64,000 nt of DNA. Origin: Adenanthera pavonina. Its lineage: Eukaryota > Streptophyta > Magnoliopsida > Fabales > Fabaceae. Below, one piece after another: positions 1-13,800 of this stretch (its first letter is position 1; each line of letters starts with the position of its first letter). The DNA lies in the NCBI GenBank assembly GCA_026686845.1, contig JAIVEN010000004.1, forward strand, positions 18,384,827-18,448,826, given 5' to 3'. A program made the position numbers and the translations under genes. The notes beneath the pieces were generated by a model, which was not told the origin of the DNA, ran no database searches, and worked only from the letters and a program-made list of their open reading frames with translations.

Positions 1-1488
1 TTATTTGGTTATCCTGGACAAAATCATATTATAACTCATCAAAATAAACTTCATAAACCTAAAACTTCATTATTTATTACTCCAAATCTACACATAACCT
101 CATGCAAGGATCATAAAATCAAAACCATGTAAGGTTATAGGTTCATAGCAAAATACATGATTTTATATAGTTTGCCAAAATAATACATCCCAATTGGCTC
201 CTTTTTTTCTATAATTATGCTCCTCCTTTATCCACATAGCTTTACCTTGACCTTTGTCACATCTTGGCCCTATCAAGGTTAGTCATTTGGAAAGGAATGA
301 GATTCAAAGAATCTCAGTAGTTACATCTATTTATACATACATATTATCATGATATTTCATTAAATCATCAATGAAAATCATAAAATCATATTATGCCATA
401 CATTTTCATAAAAATTTTGGTCTGGTAACACTTTGAAAATTGAACATCCTAGGGTCATAAAACCTTTCAAACAACTAGCCAACAATATGTTTATATAATA
501 AATCATTCAATCAAAGGCATGGCATATTCAAAGAATCATGGAAATCAAACTTCACAATATTACGCATAAATGGAAAAATAACTACCTTGGAGCTTTCCAA
601 ATTTTTCCAAACTTTGCACACTCTTTCCTTAATCTTCAATTACCTCTTGGAACCCTATTGCATCATAAAATCAAGTGTCAATCCATTGGTTCCAACTCTT
701 GCTTCACAAAGTGGCACTTCAACCTTAAAATTCTATTTAGTTATTCTTTGGGAGTTTCTTGTATAACACATATGTTCTAACCAATTTTGGACCCAAAGAA
801 TCTAATTTTGAGATCAAAATCATTAAATTACCTTCTTAATACAAACCCTAAATAGGCAGAAAATTAGGAAAAATTGTAGAAAATAATAACTCATCAGAAT
901 ATTCCTGTATCTTATGGCCTATACATCACTTTTCATGGTTTGATTTTTTCATGGCTTCATTTTCTCTTTCTTCTTTCACTCTCTAGGAAAAATTTCAGTG
1001 CTGAAAATGAGAGAAAATAATCCATAAAACTCTTCTAAACTCAAGGTTACATAAGAAAATAGGCATAAGATTTTACCTTCGAAATTTGAGGACAAACTTT
1101 GCCTTTCTCTTAGGGCTTCATGACTTCAAGCTCTCCTCCAGCCACTGATCGTGCATGAAAAATGAACAAGATGAAGGCCCTAAATGACTCAAAAGTTAAA
1201 ATATCTAATAAAGTTAATTAACTTTTTTTTACTTTAATTACTATTTCCTTTAAAAAGATTTTCACAAAATTCCTTTTGTATCCTACTCAGCATTTCAACA
1301 TGCCTTACTCCCTTTTAGCCAAAAATTGTTTTGATAATTTTTATAGGCCAAAATATCTTTTACCAATTAAATTTACCTGTACTGGTTGAGTATTTTTGCT
1401 GAAATTGTTATTAAATTGGTACAGGATTATCCAAAAATTACTTTTGGTTTAAAATCATTATTTTGAATCAAAATACATTTTACCATGG
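1..1488 (-). repeat. Degenerate gypsy-type LTR remnant
   Basis: No gene is visible. The order of short landmarks parallels the minus-orientation LTR at 22682-32068: a GGTTAGTCAT block followed by a GAGA...TCTCAGTA palindrome near 280-325 (compare 30334-30376), then CAT/ATA-rich DNA, then a CTTAGGGCTTC...CTCTCC block near 1110-1140 that matches the LTR's CCCTAGC...CTCC part. This suggests an old relative of that LTR family. The open frame at 538-780 has no recognisable domain and is treated as chance. The assignment is an inference from weak similarity. Confidence 0.35.
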
Positions 1489-4400
1489 TGTAACAACCCT
1501 CATTATACCATCCAAGACTTAGTCTCAAATTAACAAGAAGTATACTCGGTAATGTGTGCAGGATCAGAGGAAACAAGATGGAGGAAGAACAAAAAGGAAA
1601 TAGAAGCACCACGCCCCAGCGAGAAACAGGGCTGCCACGGTGAATGAGCTAAAACATGGATAGATTTTTTAGGAAAAAGGGCTCCATCCCACAATGAACT
1701 TACCCACCGTCATGGTGCTAAACCTCAAATTTCTATCAATCAAAAACTATTTTAGTCGGCCAACGAGAAGAAAATGAGGGAGAAACAGAGTAGCTATGCT
1801 AGGGTTTGAGGAATCTAACTTGGGGAGATGATTTTTGGATTCTATAAGCTTCGATCTCAGTTGGTAAGTGTTCCCTAACCTTTTGTCCTCTCTTTTCTCT
1901 TTGGTTTTGCTTTGAAATATGTGGGAGTATGTTGGATTTCAGTTGGATTGTATTTTCCACCAATTAAAATACTTGATTTGTTGTTGTAAAAGTGTTATGT
2001 AACGTTAGGAAACTTAGGTGGGATTGCGATGAGTTTAAGTGGAATCCTAGGTTGGAAATAGTAAAGAGAGTAGGAAATCTGAAATGTATGTGGATAGTTA
2101 TGATTAGGATATGTAAGGCTTATTGGGACGTCTCAATGCTATTGGAACAATGGGTTAAGCTTGAATGGTTGGATTTTGAATTATGGTTAATGTATGCGTA
2201 TTGTTAATTAAAGGTATTATGATTTTGTAGTGGTTGATTAACTATTTGGAGGCGTATAGTTCGTGATGGCTACTCTGAAGGCTTACTAAAGCCCATTTGT
2301 GTGTGGTGTCGATAATTTGAGTTAATTGGGTGTTTGTAATATATGTGTTATATGATGATATATATAAGTATGTCTCCATTCATACCACGATATCATTATG
2401 TGTATGTGTATGGTTTTCTATATATCATGATATGCACACGGCTAGACGAGGTATTAGTATATGATGATGATGAGTATGATAGTGTATATGTGCATATGTG
2501 ATTATAGCATCCACACATGATTGCATGCTAGCATGACTGTGATGATGATTTTATATTGTTAGAGGCATGTTAGCATGGCATATACATCACCACCCATGAG
2601 CATAGTGAGATATAGTTGATTGAGGGATAGTGATGAGATACGATATGATGATATGACAAAAGATCCCTAACACTAAATCCTTTCCTATGTTAGAAGAGCC
2701 AAGTGGCAGTGGACTATGATATGATATGATATGATGATGATGATATGATTTGGTGATATGATGGAACATTCCTACCATGAAACCCTCTCTTACAATTTGG
2801 AGAGCCAGGTGGCAGTAAACTGTACCTTCCCTGAATCACTACCAATTCACACTAGTCTAGGAGAAGGAGAGCCATGATCTGAGCAATAGTATTACCTTTA
2901 GCCAGGTGTACTAGTGTGAGGTGAGCTTGATGATATCTCATAATCTGTCTTCATTGACTGCTAGAAAGGAGTCTCCTATACGAAATGTCCAGCTATGATA
3001 CCAACTCGTGGTTCTAGCTGTGTGAAAAGAGACATGCATTTCATGACATTGGCATTGCACTGCATCATTTGCATATATCTGTGATATTCATGATATTATA
3101 GTATGTGTGTTTGTCCCCGTTACTAAGACATTGTCTCACACCCCCTTCCATGACTAACATTTTAGGTGAAGATTCTGGTACTAGTTCGAAGAAAACCATG
3201 GAGTCGTAGGCCTCTCCACATTCGGGAATCTCAAGTATAACTAGTAGTTTGTAATTTAGTTTATGTAATATTGTGTCAAGTAAGTTGTTGTAGTTGATGT
3301 CTGAGTAAGTGTCTTGGGAGTATAGAGATGTATATGGTTATGTATGTATGGGTGTAGTGATGATGTTGTGTAGATGATGTTGAGTAATAATGAATGATAT
3401 AGTTGTGACTATATGCCAAGTTTGCAATTGATGTGCCAGGTACAATTTATCTGTGTGTGATAATGATATTGGCCTCGGTATTCATCATTGTTGTTGAAAC
3501 ATGTGTCGATGAGTTGGATTGGCCATGTATGAGTCCAAATTGGGGTTTTTGGCCTAGTATATGTGTTTTAGGCATCTAGCCCATTATGTGGAATTAGGCT
3601 TCAAGGGGGTCAAATCTCAAAGGAGTGGTTTCTCTAGGATAAAACCTCTTTGGACAAGTTGATTGAGCTAAATAGGACCTATGTGAATGGTCCTTAGGTG
3701 CCAAATCAACTCTGAAGGCAAATGGAGGTGTTATTTTTTGAGTTTTGGCCAAAGAGTGGCCAAAATAGTAATTTGGAGTCCAGAATCTCCATATGGAGTT
3801 CAATTCAAGTGAATTGGTGTCTATAGTTGGATTGGAATGAGAGTGACATGTAAGAGTTGGAATCAACTCATTCGGAGGTCGAAGCACAAAGTTATGCTCA
3901 GCAGAAGTTTACCTTAAAAATTAGCAAACTGCTGGTATCATATCAGAAGTAGGCGTCGTAATTCCAGAAGCCAAGCCACGGCACCAAGTGGTTCTGTCTC
4001 TCCCAAGTCGTGGCTACACTATAGCTCACCGTCACCCCACATTATTCTAATCTGATTCAGAGTTTTTCTTCATTTAGAGGCTTAGAGGAGTTAATTTGGG
4101 GTGTTTAAAAGGAGGTTATTACACATGATCCATTTAGTATCCTTGAATTAATGCTGCCTTTTTCTGTAATCTAAACTGATTTTGATTAGGTAAGATATTA
4201 ATAATAAATCTTTAATACTCAATCAATATTCTATTAATGTCATTAAATTCGATAATGCAGTCCATTGGAATAAGCTCATAAGGAGTTTCAATGGACTAAG
4301 CTCATAAGGAGTTTCATTTTGACTATATTTTTTCATAATTACAAAAAAAACTTGGTTAAGGATAAATTTATAATTTTTGAAACTTTTGGGTCATTAAGTA

Positions 4401-4846
4401 TAATTTTACCCAAAATTATTTTGGTATTTTTTACCATGAGCATTTCCTTATTATTTTGCAAAAATATTTACATTTCTTGAGCCAAAACATAATTTTTTCA
4501 TTTTTTTAACTGAAAAAACACGACTATTTTGTCCTTCATTTCTTTCTTTCTTTTCCATTTCGCTGTTTCTCTATACATTTTATGATATTGACATTTTCCC
4601 ATAAGTGTCTAAATGTAATTTTGAAATTTTATTTCCTAGCCTATGAAATACCCTATTTGCCCCTGAGTTGAGTCAAAAAGTAATTACTAATTATTCTAGG
4701 CACTTTCTTGTAATTTTTTCCAAAGACCAATATTTTTTGTTATTTCTTTTTCATCATTAACATTAACTTTCAAATTGGTCTATTTCTCAATATAGATCTC
4801 CCGACAACACAATACTTTCACCATTGTGCTCAACTCGGTTGTTACA
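1489..4846 (+). repeat. 5' LTR of gypsy-like element
   Basis: The repeat starts TGTAACAACC, ends GGTTGTTACA, and is followed four bases later by the primer binding site. It is repeated at 10830-15536. Positions 1489 to about 4126 correspond end to end with the solo LTRs at 22682-32068, 48776-51191 and 53692-56337. The last ~720 bases (4127-4846) are extra and resemble part of the other solo-LTR family at 12260-13629. A minus-strand open frame at 3594-3887 inside the LTR recurs in other copies. Confidence 0.8.
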
Positions 4847-4849
4847 TTT

Positions 4850-4862
4850 TGGTATCAGAGTA
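4850..4862 (+). other. Primer binding site (initiator Met tRNA)
   Basis: TGGTATCAGAG, the complement of the 3' end of plant initiator-Met tRNA, lies four bases after the LTR end. This is the usual minus-strand priming site of plant Ty3/gypsy and many copia elements. Confidence 0.8.
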
Positions 4863-5360
4863 ATAGTTTCGGCCGTTGTTTCTACTTGTGGTAATACTTG
4901 ACACATATAGGATTGCATAAACTTGTATATTCTCATTGCAATACTGGGCCAGAGTCATATAACTGAGTATGTTACTACTAGTGTATAGGGGAAAGATATG
5001 TCTTACAAGAGGTAAGTAAAGTGATATTGATCTCTTGAGAGAGATGTACAAGATATTGGTTGTGCCGAATGATCAATTTATCAATTAGGGAAGGAGCATC
5101 GAATAGAATGCAAGAGCAGTTAAATTAGCATAGGTAAGTGATATGAATAAGGAAACCGGTTAAAGAATGATATAGTGATGTGAATAGGAAGTCGACATGT
5201 ATGTGAATTTGAATGCTAGAATATTTAAGTCAACAAGGACAAGGTAATATGAATGAGGAAGTTGGTGTGTATGTAGATCTGAATAATGGGGAAAATAAAG
5301 AAGTGATGGAATAAGAGAAGGCTTCAAGCGTTGGAAGATGATAGAAGAAGAGGTATCTTC

Positions 5361-5546
5361 TTTGAACTAAAAGACTTTCGAAAGTTTAATCCATCGACTT
5401 TCAAAGGTAAAATGGATTCTGTGATGGCTAAGGAATGGGTGGACTAATTGGAAATCGTATTCGATGTTATAGATTGCACCTTTGAATAAAAGAATCAATT
5501 GGTAGTGTTCAAGTTGGAAAAGGAGGCTGAACAGTGGAAGAGGTGA
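5361..5546 (+). pseudogene. Decayed Ty3/gypsy gag (retrotrans_gag-like) fragment
   Basis: One frame reads through FELKDFRKFNPSTFKG, then EWVD, LEIVFDVIDCT, and ends at EAEQWKR. This is the pattern of the plant gypsy capsid domain (F..L.PP.F.G...P..A..W...IE..F......T...K...A...L.G.A..WW). In-frame TAA codons at 5445-5447 and 5487-5489 fall where Gln (CAA) is usual, so both can be explained by single C-to-T changes, and a TGA follows at 5544. Flanking sequence in the same frame is not convincingly alignable by eye. It would have encoded the particle protein that packages the element RNA. Confidence 0.6.
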
Positions 5547-8500
5547 GTTTTACTGAGTACTGAGGCTTCAAGAGTTCATCTAGAAATAAAGGAGTAGTTA
5601 TCAGTTATGAAGTATACATCCTTGAAGGACTAGTGTGTGAGGATTTGTATGTTATCTTAATGAATGTGGGAGACTGAGGAGTAGAAGAGAAGCTCCATGA
5701 TTTGTGCTTTTTCCTATCTGTGTCACACAGGAGGAATTAGCAAAGGAAGTTGAATAGCCCTAATTATAGGAGATAAGGGATAAGTTGTCGAGTAATATAA
5801 ATTGGTAGGCATTGAAAGGATGGAATATGGAAGTGACGATTGAATCTTGAAGGTTGAATATTGAGGTATTTTGAAGCAGTGAAAGAACTGTGAGAGAATC
5901 CAATTCATTAGTTTGGGTACGCAGTTAAATACAACAATGATAGAGAATGAGTTAATCAGTGGGAGTTTGTATTTGGAGTAGAGAATATGCGTTCTAGAGC
6001 TAATATGGTATTAGATAATAAAGGCCTTGGTAGTGATGGTGGTAGTAATCTCAGAGTCATTAAGAAAGACGGTGAAAAGGTGGTGACTATTATCTGGAGT
6101 GTCATGTTCACAGATTGTGAAAGCAGTTGTTGGTTATTTTTGGAATGAAAAAGAAAATCAAGCCATACTGAAAGAGTATGAGGTATGTTAAGAGGTCACC
6201 AAAGTCCTTTAGGTTGAACCAAAATTGGGAAAGAGATTCTTATTCTTTTTTCTATTGATAGAAGTTCAGAAAGAGGTGGAGTTGAACTCTAAGGTAGGAG
6301 GTCCACTGGGAAGTAAAGGTATTGGTGAGTTTTGTAAATTGGAAGATGGCCATTATGGGCTTGGATAGGAACCGTTATGATATCATGTATGTGTAATATG
6401 TAGTAAATGAGTTAAAATAAAGTTGTAAGAGTTAAATGTGAATTTTCCAAGTAGAAATTAATTGCAGGAGATGCTTGGGCTATGAACATTCTAGGGAGTG
6501 AATGTTATGTAAGGATTTTAAGGTTTATGGAAGAGTTTTTTCAACTTTCTCTTTATGATTTAAGTAAGGTTTATGAGGAGAATGTGTCTTTGGTTTATCG
6601 GGTACGAGAAGTTGCCCTAATTGGCGATTGTGATTAGTGGTAATAGTTTAAGTGTTGAAATGTCATAGGTATGGACTGAAGAAAGCTTCTTTCTTAGTAC
6701 ATCCCCAAGTCATGAGGTGAATTATAGGACATTATATTACAAGTGTAAAGTGTCAGTTACCCTTAAGATGCTTAAGGGTAGAACTTGTTAAGCTAACATC
6801 TTTCCATATGTTGTTACCTTTGGATTTTTCCAGTGACAACTTTGGAGAATATAGGGAAGTCATTGCTATTGAGAAGTATGAGTAAATCATGTATGGTATT
6901 GAATCACAAGTTAAGAACTAGTGGTTAACTAGTTGAGGCTTAGTGCCAACTGGCTACGCGTTTGATGCACCAGTTATTCAAAACATGGGGTAATAGTGGA
7001 CTGAGTGAAAGACTTGGTGATGATATCCAACGGGAACCCAATTCCACTTAAATTCATGGACTTGGATGCTTATCTTTTGAAAGATTGATTGGGTATAGCT
7101 GACCAATCAATCTGTACATTGTAGCAACTTACTAATCATGAAATAAGCAGATCTTCATTTAATGGAAAGAATTACAAATCTTTAAATGACTATGAGGAGG
7201 AAAAAGGAAGTGAGGACTAGAAGGGAGAACTCGCCTAGAAATTCTTAAAAATTGATGCAGGAAATTGTACCATAGTGGTTGAATTGGATTGGAAGGAGAA
7301 AATTAAGTCATAAGAAAAAGCCCTAAACATTGTTGGTAAAAGACCAATACGTTGTGATCATGGTGTAACAATGAGGAGCAAGTAGTAGCATGTAGCGTCT
7401 TGCTATAAGCATGAGGACTATGGGATTTGTAGTGGAAAGGAAGTTAAAACAATAAGATGAAAGTAGGATGATGATATTCATGGGTGATGTGAGTGCATTG
7501 TATAACCCTACGTGTAAGAATGGAGGAATCATAGGGCGTAGCAGAGGCAAACCTAAGGAATATATGGATAGAATGTTGGAAAAGTTATAAACCCCTCAAG
7601 ATTGTGCAAGCCTATTTATAAATAATATCATTGGAGAAGTGTAGTATAAATAAGAAGCGTGTGAAAAAGAATGGCATGAAATTAAAAAGGATACAATTGA
7701 GTAGGAACAAGAATGTTGTGCTAAAGATGAAAAGAGAACTAGAAGGACTTTTCTAAAAGAATAAAATTAATTAACAATTGGCTTATTGGTATGGAGGCTT
7801 TATGAGATCACGAAATTATTTGGAAAAGTGGCCCTACTACAAGGAATCATAGTTTGGTCATTGGAGAAGTTATTTCGATGATAATGAAGCTATAGAAGTT
7901 TAGTAGATGTCAATGATGCATTGGATCTGTTTATGTCTTGGTAGTGACATCTAGTTAGGAAGTGGATGATCTTCTTGTTGAGATGAGTTTTTGTATAGTA
8001 TGGGTGCTTGTACGATGTAATGGTATTAACCCTTGAAATGCCTAATGATGATTTTAATTTCGTTAATGCCAAAGTGTAGTAAAGAGGTTCCACGAGATAT
8101 GGTAGACGTGGCTAACCCAGTGTATACTAGTGAATTGGTGAAGGATTCGTAGCAATAGCAAACGAACTGTTACTAACAAGAAATGTTGACATGGAGAGCA
8201 AGAGATGATGACGTAAAATTTTGAATAATAATTCATGTAATGAGAGAAACGGAAACAATGAGTCTAATATATTGAATTGTCAATCAACGTGATCATCTAT
8301 TTGACAAATCTCACTCCAGGGTTATAAAGAGAGAGAGAGAGAGTTGTTAGTTGAAGAGGAATGAGTGAATAAAGCAATAGTCTGTGTAGTAGAATAAGTA
8401 GTGGTGAGAAGTTAGATTGGTTGAATTATTACTCGTGGTAGTCGTTACTCGAGGAAATCTCAAGGTTAATAATATGGAAAGAAAAGTTGTCGATTAAAGA

Positions 8501-8946
8501 GAAAGGTATGGATGAAGCAATGAGAAGGTTTGATAATTAATGATTACTAGAGATGATTGATACATAAGGGGTTGCATAAGGAGAGACTATATCTTATGGT
8601 GAGACATGGACAAGTAGTTGGTATTGTGAGGGACCTTAAAGGAAATGATTTTTTTTCTGTTAATGTAGTAATAAGGAGTGAATTTTGGATGTTATGAAGT
8701 AATTAAGACAAGCTATAGAAATCAGTAGGCTTTGGTCAATGAAGCCTCATCAGTGTAGATGTGGCGGTTTGTTCAATCTGAATCTTAAGAGAAATGATTA
8801 AAAAAGATCAGTTATTGAGTAGACAAAGTGACTAAGTGGATAAATGTGAGGCAAAGTCATTTATCTTAAGATTTGATGGAACAATTGTGTGAAAGGTCTG
8901 TTTTGAGGTGAAAGAATTCAAGTCAAGATGGTTGTCTAATCCATTT
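5547..8946 (+). other. Gypsy element interior without recognisable pol
   Basis: About 3.4 kb of purine-rich plus-strand DNA between the gag remnant and a nested LTR. All open frames are short (up to 75 codons, mostly minus strand) and none shows protease, reverse transcriptase, RNase H or integrase motifs. A short (GA)n run lies at about 8331-8343. Either pol has decayed beyond recognition or the element never carried it. Confidence 0.5.
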
Positions 8947-10582
8947 TGTTGAATCAAGAAGTTTTGATGATTCCAAATCAACCTTCAAGAGCTTGGAATA
9001 AAGATATCAAAGGTGCCCAAAAAGTTTCAAGTGAAGAATTTCTGGATAAATCTGTGCAAAGTTTAATGTAGGATGTTTAATAGTGTTTTATTTGAGTAAA
9101 AGACTTTAATTTGGTGAAAAGATGTTTTAAAACCTTGATTGTATGCTAAATCATTGAATATTTGAAAAACACCCACCAACAGACGAAGTTTGAAAGGTTA
9201 ATACCAATCTGTCATAGTGAAAGTTCGAACTTTGGCCTTAGAAATTTGAATTTCGTACTGAAACTCAACAAGTCTGAAGAGATGCCTCTCTGACAAACGA
9301 ATTTTGGCTTGGAAAAATTTGAATTTTGATAAGTGTCTGAAAGAAACTTTAAGATAATTCGAATTTCAGACAAAATGAAACTTATGAAAACTAAAGAAAT
9401 TCGTCTGAAATTATGTCAAAGTTCATCTGAAACTAAGTTTAGATTGGATTTCAAAATTGCTCACTAACATACGAACTTTGAACATGAAAATTCAAATTTC
9501 AAAAACTAAGCTTGTGAGTCTGTTAAAGTGATATGTTGACATATGAATGACAGTATTTATAAATTTAAATTTTGAAGTTAGTCTGAAAAGAGGTCTCTCT
9601 GACAGATGAACTTTGACATTTGAAAATTCAAACTTTGAATCACATGAACTACAATGCCTTACAGACCTGTTACAGACAGACGAATTTTGAGGTTCGAAAA
9701 TTTGAATTTCAAAAGCACTGTAGCAAATTGAAAATACTGTTCACACTTAACAGAAAAACTTTCCACTTGAAAATTCATATGTCATAACACAGAAATATTT
9801 TCCAAATATCAAAATTCGAATTTCACTTCATGACAGACGAACTTCGGGCTTTCAAAGTTGAAGCTGTTAACCTTCGATTTCTGTGAAATTCATCTGTTGA
9901 CCAACCGAAATTTGAATTTCAGTATGTCAGAAGCATTAAATGCGGTTAGTTAATGGATAGTTTTTCAGAGTAAACATTGGATAACTTCTCCAACGGATAG
10001 ATTTTGTCTCTAACAGATATTTGAGACCTAAATCTATAAATATAACATCATTTGAAGTTGAGAAAAATGATTTTTAACATTGTATATACTGAAACTCTGC
10101 CAAATCATCTACTCAAAATTTCTTACTCTCTCACTTCAATATTCTGTACTTCAACTTTCATATTCACTCTATTTAAGAGAGTTTAATCTTTGTAATCAAT
10201 CTTATCTTCATCTGGAAGATAGATTTTCTTGTGAGGGGACATCACAAGGGATTGGGGAGTACTTTGTAAGAGTGCACAGAGAGATAGAGTGAGCTTTAGA
10301 AATAGAGCAACATCTTTGTACTGAGGCATTTGCAAGAAGCCCACGAAATTCTTGTAGAATAGTTGAAAATCTCAAGTGGTGACTTGGGGACTGGACGTAG
10401 GTCAAGTGGAGAGACCAAACCAAGATAAATTACTGAGTCTTCTCTTTACTACCACTTTTACAGTTATTTGTTCATACTTTGTTTTACCATCATATATTGC
10501 TTTCTTCACCTTCTTGATATTTTGCAAAAAATTTTTAATCTTCCCAATTCACCCCCCTTTTGGGAAGCCAGCTAATCTAACA
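8947..10582 (+). mobile_element. Copia-type solo LTR with CATTT target duplication
   Basis: Starts TGTTGAATCAAG, ends CTAATCTAACA, and is flanked by a perfect 5-bp duplication (CATTT at 8942-8946 and 10583-10587). It is the same LTR family as 19238-21099 and 44984-46827 (opposite strand) and 56913-58573. The first ~950 bp hold alternating CAGACGAA and TTCGAA blocks; the end carries the conserved GGGGACTGGACGTAGGTCAAG and CAATTCACCCC...TTTTGGGAAGCC blocks. No internal domain remains, so it arose by LTR-LTR recombination. It interrupts the gypsy interior and is younger than it. Confidence 0.88.
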
Positions 10583-10813
10583 CATTTTACGTTTAGGAAT
10601 GTAAGGAAGATTCAACATTAAGATTGATTTGTAGAAGTAAGTTGCATGGATTAATGAAGATAAAGGTGAAGTAAGAGAGAGCAGCTCATTCACAAGAGGC
10701 ACTGTAGAAAGTAGAAATTGAGAGAGTTACTCAGAAGTAGAAAGATTATGTGGAAGGAGCATGTATATTTATGGTGCAAATTAATATTCTCAAATTTCGA
10801 GGACAATATTTCT

Positions 10814-10829
10814 TTAAAGGAGGGAAGAG
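10814..10829 (+). other. Polypurine tract of gypsy-like element
   Basis: TAAAGGAGGGAAGAG directly precedes the second LTR. A purine run here is the expected primer for plus-strand DNA synthesis. Confidence 0.65.
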
Positions 10830-13800
10830 TATAACAATCCTTATTATACCATCCAAGACTTAGTCTTGAACTAACGAGAAGTATGCTTGGTGATATGTCC
10901 AGGATCGGGGGAAATAAGATGGAGAAAGAACAAAGAGGAGATAGAAGCACCACGCTGTGATGAGAAGCATGGTCGCCGTATCAAACAAGCTGAAACTTGG
11001 ATAGATTTGTTGAGAAATATTGTGGCAAACTTACCCACTGTTGTGGCACTAGACCCCAAATTTCTATAAATTAGAAACTATTTTAGTCAGTCGATGAGAA
11101 GAAAACGAGAGAGAAATGGAGGAGCTATGCTATGGTTCGAAGAATCCGGCTAGGGGAGATGATTTTCGGACTCTAGAAGCTTCGATCTTGGTTGGTGAGT
11201 GATCCCTAACCTTCCCTCCTCTCTTTTCTCTTTGGTTTTGGTTTGAAATCCATAGAAGTATGTTGGATTTCAGTTGGATTGTATTTTTCACTAATTAAAA
11301 TACTTGATTTAGTGTTGTAAAAGTGTTATGTAGCATTAGGAAGCTTTGAGTATGACTTTTGGTGGGATTGTGATGAGTTTGAGTGGAACTCTAAGTTGGA
11401 AATAGTAAAGGGAGTAAGACATCTAAAATGTATGCAAATAATTATGGTTAGGATATGTGAGTAAGGCTTATTGGGAGATGCCAGTGCTATTGGAACAATG
11501 GATTAAGATTGAATGGTTGGATTCTGAATTATGGTTAATGTGTGTGTATTGTTAATTAAAGGTATCATGATATTGTAGCAGTTTATTAGCTATTTGGAGG
11601 CGTATAGTTCGTGATGAGTGCTTCAAAGGCTTACCAAAGCCCATGTGTGCGTGGTGTTGGTAATTCGAGTTAATCGGGTGTTTGTAATATATGTGTTATA
11701 TGATGATATATATAAGCATGTCTCCATTCATAACACGATATCATTATGTGTATGTGTATGGTTTTCTATATATCATGGTATGCACACGGCTAGACGAGGT
11801 ATTGGTATATGATGATGATGAGTATGATAGTGTATATGTGCATACATGATTGTAGCATCCACACATGATTGCATGCTAGCATGACTGTGATGATGATTAT
11901 ATATTGTTATAGGCATGTTAGCACGGCATACATCACCACCCATGAGCATAGTGAGACATGGTTGATTGGAGGATGGTGATGAGATGAGATATGATAATAT
12001 ATGACATGATAAAAGATCTCTACCCCTAAATCCTCTCCTATGTTAGGAGAGCCAGGTGGCAATGCACTATATTATGATATGATGATAGTGATATGATTTG
12101 GTGATAGGATGTAACATCTCTACCACTAAATCCTCTCCTATGGCCAGGAGAATCAAGTGGCATTAGATTGCACTTTCTCTAAATCACCACCAATTCATGG
12201 TGGTCCAGGGGAAGGATAACCATGATCCGAGCATTAGTGAAACCTTTGGCCATGCGGACTGTAACACCATGTATTTAATCATTCTAAAGTCCATTGATAT
12301 CATAGTAGGATCTTGAATCACAATAAAAGCCATAATAAATTTTTCTCAAGTTTGGGCATTATTCATTTAATCGAATTTATTTATTTCGATTAAATTTCAA
12401 AAAGTCATAACTAAATTAATAAAAATTGTATGCATGTGATTCAAGTCTCTATGGATAGCTTATAACTTTGTCAACATGGGAAAAATTTAAGTCAAAGCAA
12501 TGATAGTACTGATCTATACAGGAAACTCTATGAATTTTTACAATTTATATGAAAATTGTAAAATAATCATTTTAATTGGGATTAAATATAAAAATCCGTC
12601 AAATATTGCTCACATATCCAATCTGAGTGTTCTTTGGACCATTAGAGAGCTCTTCTTGTCTACTTTCAAACCATATATATATCATTCATACTTTATACAT
12701 CAAAAGTCCAAATAGTGGCATGTTTACTCTACATAGGTCAAGATGACCATTTATATCTTACTACTTTGTCAACAAAAGCCATAAAATATTTACATGGCCA
12801 TACATCATTTCTATGCTATGCCATACTTTAGTTAAGACCTAAGACATCATAAAAACTTAAAGAAATATACTTAACATCACATTTATAAAATTACACAAAA
12901 GGTCAAAGCTCATGGCCATTGCTAGAAATTTCAAGTTAATTGCCAAATTCTTTCTCCTTTCCTTTCTCTTCCTTGGTGATCTTGCCATTGTTGCTACCTA
13001 TTCATGGTTAATCGTACCGATAAAACCGTCTTTATACTAATTTAGCATTTTTGGCATACAAGAATATTCTAATTTTATTTTTATATTTTCATAATTATCC
13101 TGTCCTAAATGGTATCTGTGTATGACCCATATCCAATCCCGATTTCTTTTTAACCATCAGTAGGGCCCACGGTTTATTTTATCGGTTTACTATTACTTTT
13201 GAACCCTCGGTACTGATTATTTTTTTATTCTTGAATATTAACCCTCAGTGTCATATACCATTGGACTTCTCTCATTGAGGGCTTCATTTTGACAGTAATT
13301 TTATATATTTACAAATTGCCCTTGACCCGGGTTAAATTAAAATTTCTGAAACTTTCGAGTCATTAGGTGTAATTTTCCCCAAGGCTTTTCTATTTCTTTC
13401 CCACGTAAATTTTAATACTTTTGGGACATGGATGTCATTTTTATATTTATTTAGAGACAAAAATATAATTTTCATATTTCTTCCTCCAACTAGGGAAAAA
13501 TGATCTATTTGCCTTATTTCATGCAAAACGGTGTCTATCCATTTTTGTGAATTCCTTACACATTTTACGTTATCATCACTTATGTCCTTTTTTATCATCT
13601 AGTATCCAGTGAAATTTTGGGATATTACATGGACTAGTGTGAGGTAAGCTTGGTGAAGTCCCGGAATCAATCTTCACCAACTGTTAGAAGGGAGTCACTT
13701 ATACAAAATGTCTTGTTATAATGACAACTCATGATTCTAGTCATGTGGAGGAAAACATATATTTTATGACATTGGCATTGTACTATATTATTTGCATATA

